From Diplocarpon mali (Eukaryota > Ascomycota > Leotiomycetes > Helotiales > Drepanopezizaceae), in contig JAENRP010000395.1 in assembly GCA_024741835.1 (NCBI GenBank), positions 1-37,979 of the forward strand: a stretch of 37,979 nucleotides of DNA, written 5' to 3'. Below the pieces are notes generated by a model. That model did not search any database and had not been told where the DNA came from. It worked only from the letters and a program-made list of their open reading frames with translations. The position numbers and the translations under genes are program-made. This document shows, one piece after another, positions 32,821 to 37,979 of the stretch; position 1 is the first letter of the stretch, and every line of letters begins with the position of its first letter.

Positions 32821-34244
32821 TATAGGAGCTTATTTAATATAAAAGAGCTTAGTATAAAGCTCTCTCTATTCTAAAGAAGTAAGGTTTTCACGCGTTCTTT
32901 TGACCTTATTATAGCTAAGGAGGTTTCGAAGCGTACCTTCCTTAGCGCTAGTTAAGGCGTATTTCAGCCTATTATACTCCTTTAAGTTTTAAAAGTGATT
33001 TTTGACCTAAGGGCAAAGGCACTTTTTAATACTCTCCTTAAGAGTCTTCTTCGCCTTGCCTTTACTTAATACTTCTAGATTAGTATAATCGCCTACTCCT
33101 TTAAGCGAGGCGTATACTCTAAGGGTTGCCTTTAATAAGGAGCTTGCGAGGCTTTGCTCTATTAAGCTCAAGAACCAATTGATATAGTAGACCATATCTT
33201 TTCTATACTCTAGACCTAGCTTATTATCTTTAATAAGCTTTGCCTAAGTCTGCTAGGATTAAGTAGGAGCCTAGCGGTAAACCGACTATAGAAACTTTAT
33301 AATCGCAAGAGAGCCTTGAACCTCTAGGATTCTATAAGTTCGAGCTTCCTAGTAGATCTCCCTAAAGCTAGCAAGCTAGGTCTTCAGGTCCACTTTACTA
33401 CTCCTAGTTTCAAAGAGCTTAGTATTATAGTCTTTCCGAATTAACTCTATTATACTAACCTTAAAAGGGGCTAGTTCCTTACGCAAGTGCTTTACAATCT
33501 ATTAAATTAATAGTTTCCTTGCTTTCTTACAATTATATTATACTGCTTAAAGTAACATAGGGTATACTATCTTAGTAATCCAATAGTATAATTAAGTATA
33601 GGAGCTCCTATTCCTTTTCCATATTTCTACTAAGAGATTATATTATATTACTACCATTTTATACTCTAGCTCTACATCTTTAGCTATTATCTTTGCAAGT
33701 AGTAGTAGAGCTAGCGTTTATTAATCAGTAGCTTCCTACTATTAGTACAACTTATAGTAGCTTTGCAATACTCTTTAGTCCCGTCCTTCTATAATTTTTT
33801 CAAACTGCAGCAATTCTATTTCTAGATCTAGCAAATATAGAGCTTCGTTCTTATAAAGTGGAACTTAGTTTCCTGTCTCTATAGCATACAGTTTAAGGTT
33901 ATTAACCTATCTTAGCTTCTCTATATGCTTCTAAAGGCGTAGAAATTCGGCCTAAAACTCTAGCTTAGCGTACCAAATACGCTATGACTTCCTATCCTAG
34001 AGCATAACTCCACTAGAGCTAAGCTCCTAAGCTTCTTTTTACTAGTATTCGCTTATATTAACTAGGATGGTAGGGAGTATAGTATTAGTTGGCTAAGAGC
34101 ATTAGAACGTCGAGTCAAGTTGTATAACACGTATAGGCAAAGGAGAATAAATGAAAAATAGTAGTAAAACCTCTTTAAAAAGTCTCTAAACACAGTAGAT
34201 TTTTAATCGTTTGCTCCTTAGGAGTTGCGAATAGTACTGATAAC
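32821..34244 (-). pseudogene. Outer element gag and leader remnant
   Basis: Sense is minus. It lies between the outer 5' LTR (right) and the inner insertion, where gag is expected. A readable stretch at 33195-33007 (MVYYINWFLSLIEQSLASSLL) may be gag, but I cannot match it to a specific gag family. It is RIP-degraded with many stops. Next to the LTR the sense strand reads GTTATCAG, a possible primer-binding site. Confidence 0.6.
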
Positions 34245-34416
34245 TATCATGCTATATTTAGAGGTAGATTCTCAATAGTGGCAGAAGCTTATAAAATTCT
34301 ACTCTAACTGTATACCTGAGCTCCCTTTATAGAAGTGCTTCGTGGCCACTTCAGGGGTACATTACATAAGCCAGTCCTCAGATGCCTCAGTGCCTGAGGC
34401 TCCTTATGGCGCAACA
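34245..34416 (-). repeat. Outer element LTR (right copy, 5' LTR on the sense strand)
   Basis: It is 172 bp. The seven transitions on its interior side (positions 1 to about 48) are in this copy only. From about position 72 to its outer end it retains the C and G states that the left copy has lost. It ends GCAACA and is followed by CATCC. Confidence 0.93.
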
Positions 34417-34421
34417 CATCC
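34417..34421. repeat. Target-site duplication CATCC, right copy
   Basis: Exact copy of 21590-21594. Confidence 0.9.
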
Positions 34422-36010
34422 CCAACCCTACGGATGGCATGTCGGATCTCATCATTCCATCTTGGACGCCCGGTGTGTCGTGGCAGCTACGGTTGAGATG
34501 GCCTGGGTGGATTGCCACCGCCCTGCCATCGCCTCCTCGCCTCGCCCACGACATGCTCCTCCTGACTCCCGCCGCAACGGTCAAGCACGTCCACCAATTC
34601 CGTGCTTTCGTCCCGAGCATCCCGGCACGTACGATGTACGTCTCGCAGCGACTCGGACTGGGACTGGCCGATTTCGGTCGTCCCAGCCCAATCTCGATTA
34701 CTCGGAGCTCCAGGCTCTCCACCGGGAGAGCATGGGTGGAGAAGACAAGCAGTCCAAGTGCTGCAGCTGCAGGGTCAGGAAATGATGCGCCTGGGTCGCT
34801 GCCTGAGGATGAGTTCGATCGACGAAGCTGCCGTGTTGTCGACGGGGGGCGGAAGAACGGGGCGATCTCCCAGGCTGCTCAGATGTCTGCCGCCGCTACA
34901 TCCATACAACTCCTCCTCTTGCAGCCGTCGCCGAGCGGGTCGCCCGAGAGGGACCCGTTCGCGTCCCGTCGGGAGTTGACTGCTACGGCGGCGGCCAAGA
35001 GCCGACATTGGTGCTTCGCCTCCGGCCATACCAACACCACCAGGGCGTGTGTGTCAGGGGGGGACCCGTCAGTGCTTTTCGCTGGGGTTTGCCCGGCTCG
35101 ATCAACCCTCATGCTGTGTTTGTTTGGCCTGGCCTGCGACGGAGTCCTGTGTCGAGTACTCGAGGAGTGCACTCTTCGCAGCGCGAGATCGCGAAAGCGT
35201 CAATTCGCAGATACGATCGGCACTCTCACATCCATCACACTGCGGGGCTAGAGCTACACCACACCCCTCAAACCTCGCAATACGAAGCCCTCACTTCATC
35301 CCCCCTCCCCGCGCACAAGTCCGGATAGCAGGATCTCGCGAGAGCGGCCCTTGCCCCCGTAAAGCCAAAATGGGGGTCGCGCTCTGTGCCATGACGTCGG
35401 GAGTACAAGTACGTCGAGGGTCGATCGCAACGGCCCTGTCCGTGCTGCTCCAAGCTCCAAGCTCCAAGCCGCTCGCAGGACGGAGTCAACGTACAAGCGT
35501 AGTCGTGGGCGTGTTGAGCCGACGGCCACCGGCGATCTGGCGGAAGGTTTTTCCACCCGTCGATCGGTAGCTGGGCAAAGAAGCGCCCGGCCTGATGTGC
35601 GGATTCCGGAAAGCGTGGCTGTTGCCGAGAGCGCGAGGGCGTCGAGTCAGCCTGGGGGTAGAGTGAATCCAGGAGGTGAAGAGAGTCCTCCGACCCCGTC
35701 ACAGGTGTAGAGGAGCAAGCCGCACACTCGCGTCGCAGCCAAACCAGGGGCGTAGGTTCACAGAGAGTTGGCAAGGGCTTGCGATGCCATCATACAGGGT
35801 CTGGTGTTGACTAGGCCTCCTCTGCGACGCCGCCCGCACGGTTGGTTCCCCCTGTCCGGTAAGGACCTCCGAGCGTACGGGTACCTGATTCGCTTTGCGA
35901 ATCCACCGGCCCCCGACGTGAAATCAAGTAAACTGGTGGGATGACAAGGTGTGCCCACGGATAAGAGATAGCTCACGGTTCGATGAATTGTTGATTGATG
36001 ATTTTTAAGA

Positions 36011-36062
36011 GAGGGAGAGAGAGGGAGAGAGAGGGAGAGAGAGGGAGAGAGAGGGAGAGAGA
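36011..36062. repeat. Purine minisatellite, GAGGGAGAGA x5
   Basis: Five exact ten-base units on the plus strand, all purines, capable of triplex-type structures. Confidence 0.9.
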
Positions 36063-36168
36063 ACTCGAATACCAAGTGCGTATGTGTGTATGCCAAGCCT
36101 GCAACGTGATGTGGTCTGTGCTTCCAGCTATGGTCCGTGCCCCAACTCTATAGAGATATTCCTACATA

Positions 36169-36171
<3 letters not shown>

Positions 36172-36212
<41 letters not shown>

Positions 36213-36214
36213 GG
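36172..36214. repeat. GA dinucleotide microsatellite
   Basis: About twenty AG units with one AAA interruption, followed by a G-rich tail. Confidence 0.9.
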
Positions 36215-36357
36215 AGGGGGGTGTCGAGGGTAGGTTTTGCAAGGGCTGATGGTACGTTGACGTGCCCGGATAGCACTGTCTTGGTTCTCTCCTGCTGGGT
36301 GGAGTGTCGTGCGCGTAGAGAGGGGGTGGGGTCGGACGTTGCCGGCAGAGACTCTGG

Positions 36358-36407
36358 CATCGCATCGCATTGCATCGCATCGCATCGCATCGCATCGCAT
36401 CGCATCG
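36358..36407. repeat. GCATC pentanucleotide microsatellite
   Basis: Ten tandem GCATC units with one GCATT variant. It shares its five-base period with the arrays at 656-710 and 1230-1276. Confidence 0.9.
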
Positions 36408-36522
36408 TTCGGCGGCATGTCAAGTCGCCGGTGTGGATCAGTGCCCGAACCCATCGCATCGGCCGGCGGCTGAGGATGGTGGTGGATGGCTTGCGCGTGG
36501 ATCTGGCTTTGAGCCGTAGCAT

Positions 36523-36615
36523 TACCGATGCCGATACCGGTACTGATACCGATACCGGTACCGATACTGATACCAAGACAAATACCAATGCCGAGACCGA
36601 TATCAATACCGAGAC
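36523..36615. repeat. CCGATA-type hexanucleotide repeat
   Basis: About fifteen units of ACCGAT, ACTGAT and ACCAAT variants, drifting from a clean array to a degenerate one. Confidence 0.8.
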
Positions 36616-36717
36616 CACTGTAGAGATTGCCGTACATACTCTTGGCCGTAGGACATCGTACGGCGATCCGGGCGATCCAACGACGGGCGCCTGTGAGTCG
36701 TGATGAGCGGGTAGTGA

Positions 36718-36803
36718 CCTCAGCCTCCGCCTCAGCCTCAGCCTCCGCCTCCGCCCAGCCCCAGCCACAGTCCAGCCACAGCCTCAGCCTCAGCCCCGCC
36801 TCC
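36718..36803. repeat. CAGCCT-type hexanucleotide repeat
   Basis: CAGCCT and CGCCTC units shift to CAGCCC and CAGCCA and back. Pyrimidine-rich on the plus strand. Confidence 0.8.
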
Positions 36804-37587
36804 GGGGCCCCCCTCTCACCGCCTGCGGATGCATTCCCGGCCGCCGCCCTGCTGGGACCGGCGCGAGTCAAGAAAGGGCCAGGTCGGGTCGGTCTGGGTG
36901 GAGAGGGAGGCGAAGAGAGGCGGGTGTTTGTCGGCGGGGACGGCCCACGGGTCCGTGCCGAGCTCTCGGGCGTGCGCCGAGGAGCCGCCGCCGACCTGGG
37001 GTCGCGAAAGGCAGCACGCAAGCTCGAGAGAGAGGGGAAGAGGCGCGCGGTCGCCGGGGACTCGCTCGCGGCCAGATGAGATCTGAGAGTCTGGGCCCGG
37101 GGGGGGGCGGCGGCCGGGTCCCGGGCCCCGCCTCCGCCCCGCCCGGTGGCGGTCGCCACGTCGCCGTGTTCCGTGTGGCCGCGGGCGCCCCTGCCGGCCG
37201 GGCCAGCCAGTCAGGCGTCTCCGATAAGCGTTCGGCCGGCGCAGCCAATCCGGGGCCCGGGATTACACGGTGGACCCAGGAACAATCCCTCCGTGCTGGC
37301 CGGTGGGCCGAGGTCAAGCGTGTGCGGCCCCGGTGCGAGAGGGGAAGACTGAGGCCGCCACGGCTGCGAGGAGGGACACGTGATGCGTGGGAGCGCCCGT
37401 CTCGGGTCGGGGAGAGGGAGAGGGGGAGGGCAGTGCGTCTACGGTAGAGATCGATGTCTTGTACGATAACCATTCGACCCCTCCATCGACCTCCATCGAC
37501 CTCCATCAACCTCTTCATCGACCTCCTCATCTACTCCCATCTACTCCCATCGACCTCCCATCCGCCAGACCGAGTAGACAGTAGCAC

Positions 37588-37620
37588 GCCAGGATGCCAG
37601 GATGCCAGGATGCCAGGATA
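37588..37620. repeat. GCCAGGAT minisatellite
   Basis: About four units of GATGCCAG in tandem. Related CAGGAT words continue to about 37650. Confidence 0.8.
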
Positions 37621-37979
37621 CCCGAAATCCCCGAATGCCAGGATCCAGGATGTCAGCACGCACAACATCCAAGGGGCCGCTCCGTGCCATCTACGGCACC
37701 CCCGTATCTGCCCTCGTACTTAGTACATGGGGAAATAATCTGAGGTTTTCTGTCTGTGCGCTATACTAGAACTTTCTTGTATGCCAGGGTTTCGACAGGG
37801 GTATTTGAAGCTTAGGAATCAATAACAGTTGAGATAATTAGAGATTTGATTAGGGAAATGCCAAACAGATGTAAAGCAGTGATTGACGCAAAAGTTGGCC
37901 ATACAAAATACTAAGGAATTTAATAAAAGCAGCATTGCCAAGAATCTAGTGTGCACAGACAGGGAACCTCAGATTATTA

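Larger units (their letters stand above)
21595..34416 (-). mobile_element. Outer Ty1/copia-type LTR retrotransposon, RIP-degraded and interrupted
   Basis: Two 172-bp LTRs in direct orientation (21595-21766, 34245-34416) are bordered by the exact duplication CATCC. The sense strand is minus: protease, then integrase, then RT run from high to low coordinates, the Ty1/copia order. Without the inner insertion and its duplicated 5 bp, the element would be about 7.2 kb. It lost most CA and TG dinucleotides and is full of TAA/TAG, so no product is made. A second element (27192-32815) split it between gag and protease. The left end next to the LTR reads, on the sense strand, as a purine-rich AAGGGGTG, a candidate polypurine tract. 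Degradation by RIP is inferred from the exclusively transitional LTR differences. Confidence 0.93.
34422..37979. other. GC-rich intergenic region, microsatellite-rich
   Basis: No gene could be supported. Long open frames exist on both strands because the DNA is GC-rich and repetitive (for example 36128-37159 minus), but they are composed of simple repeats or show no domain. The stretch includes purine arrays, GCATC, CCGATA and CAGCCT tandem repeats, poly-G near 37098, TCGACCTCCA repeats (37478-37560) and a GATGCCAG run. The last 250 bases turn AT-rich. Confidence 0.55.

Noticed and set aside
34382..35251. 289-codon open frame right of the transposon
   Set aside because: It starts within the LTR, has no domain, and competing frames on both strands are open because of high GC content.
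36128..37159. Long minus-strand open frame of 343 codons
   Set aside because: It is made largely of translated microsatellites (Glu-Ala, Ile-Gly, Asp-Ala-Met-Arg-Cys repeats) in GC-rich DNA, and opposite frames are equally open.
1..37979. Telomere repeats, CRISPR arrays, bacterial-type operons or secondary-metabolite cluster genes
   Set aside because: No TTAGGG arrays, no regularly spaced repeats with unique spacers, and no PKS, NRPS or terpene enzymes were seen. The alcohol oxidase alone does not indicate a cluster.

Overview
This window looks like nuclear DNA of a filamentous ascomycete (Pezizomycotina, probably Sordariomycetes; the class is an inference). The evidence is short GT-AG introns of about 50-135 nt with CTAAC/CTGAC-like branch points, a HET-domain gene, a fungal FAO-type alcohol oxidase, a fungal bZIP with an NxxAQxxFRxRR basic region, many TACCTACC-type microsatellites, and a transposon block carrying the C-to-T and G-to-A transition pattern of repeat-induced point mutation (RIP). 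Exon models were built by hand from splice signals, reading-phase agreement and expected protein families. No database search was run.

Layout. 1-3037: intergenic DNA rich in degenerate penta- and hexanucleotide repeats. 3038-4486 (+): five-exon bZIP transcription factor with one apparent GC-AG intron. 5545-6891 (+): five-exon Stm1/SERBP1-like ribosome-associated protein with a 19-nt micro-exon. 6892-9938: about 3 kb with no supportable gene. 9939-10881 (+): three-exon BTB/POZ protein, followed by a 69-bp tandem duplication. 11882-12653 (-): small conserved fungal protein, probably NTF2-like, with a possible mitochondrial presequence. 13051-14664 (-): intronless HET-domain protein. 14665-17482: no supportable gene. 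17483-20273 (-): six-exon long-chain alcohol oxidase of the GMC family.

21590-34421 is one nested transposon block. An outer Ty1/copia-type LTR retrotransposon (21595-34416, minus strand, 172-bp LTRs, target duplication CATCC) is interrupted between its gag and protease regions by a second Ty1/copia element (27192-32815, also minus strand, 254-bp LTRs, target duplication TGATC). Both are dead. The outer one is heavily degraded. The inner one still reads as gag, protease, integrase, RT and RNase H with scattered stops and Asp-to-Asn changes at catalytic sites. All LTR-to-LTR differences I could align are transitions. In the outer element they fall only on the interior-facing side of each LTR, so the edge of the mutated zone appears to lie inside the LTRs.

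34422-37979 is GC-rich intergenic DNA with many microsatellites and no gene I can support. The genes do not form an obvious cluster or pathway. I see no clearly new multi-gene system. The most distinctive signals are the sharp RIP edge in the outer LTRs, a 36-bp near-perfect palindrome in the inner LTR, and six copies of a 23-bp GC-rich quasi-palindrome scattered in both orientations through the inner element.
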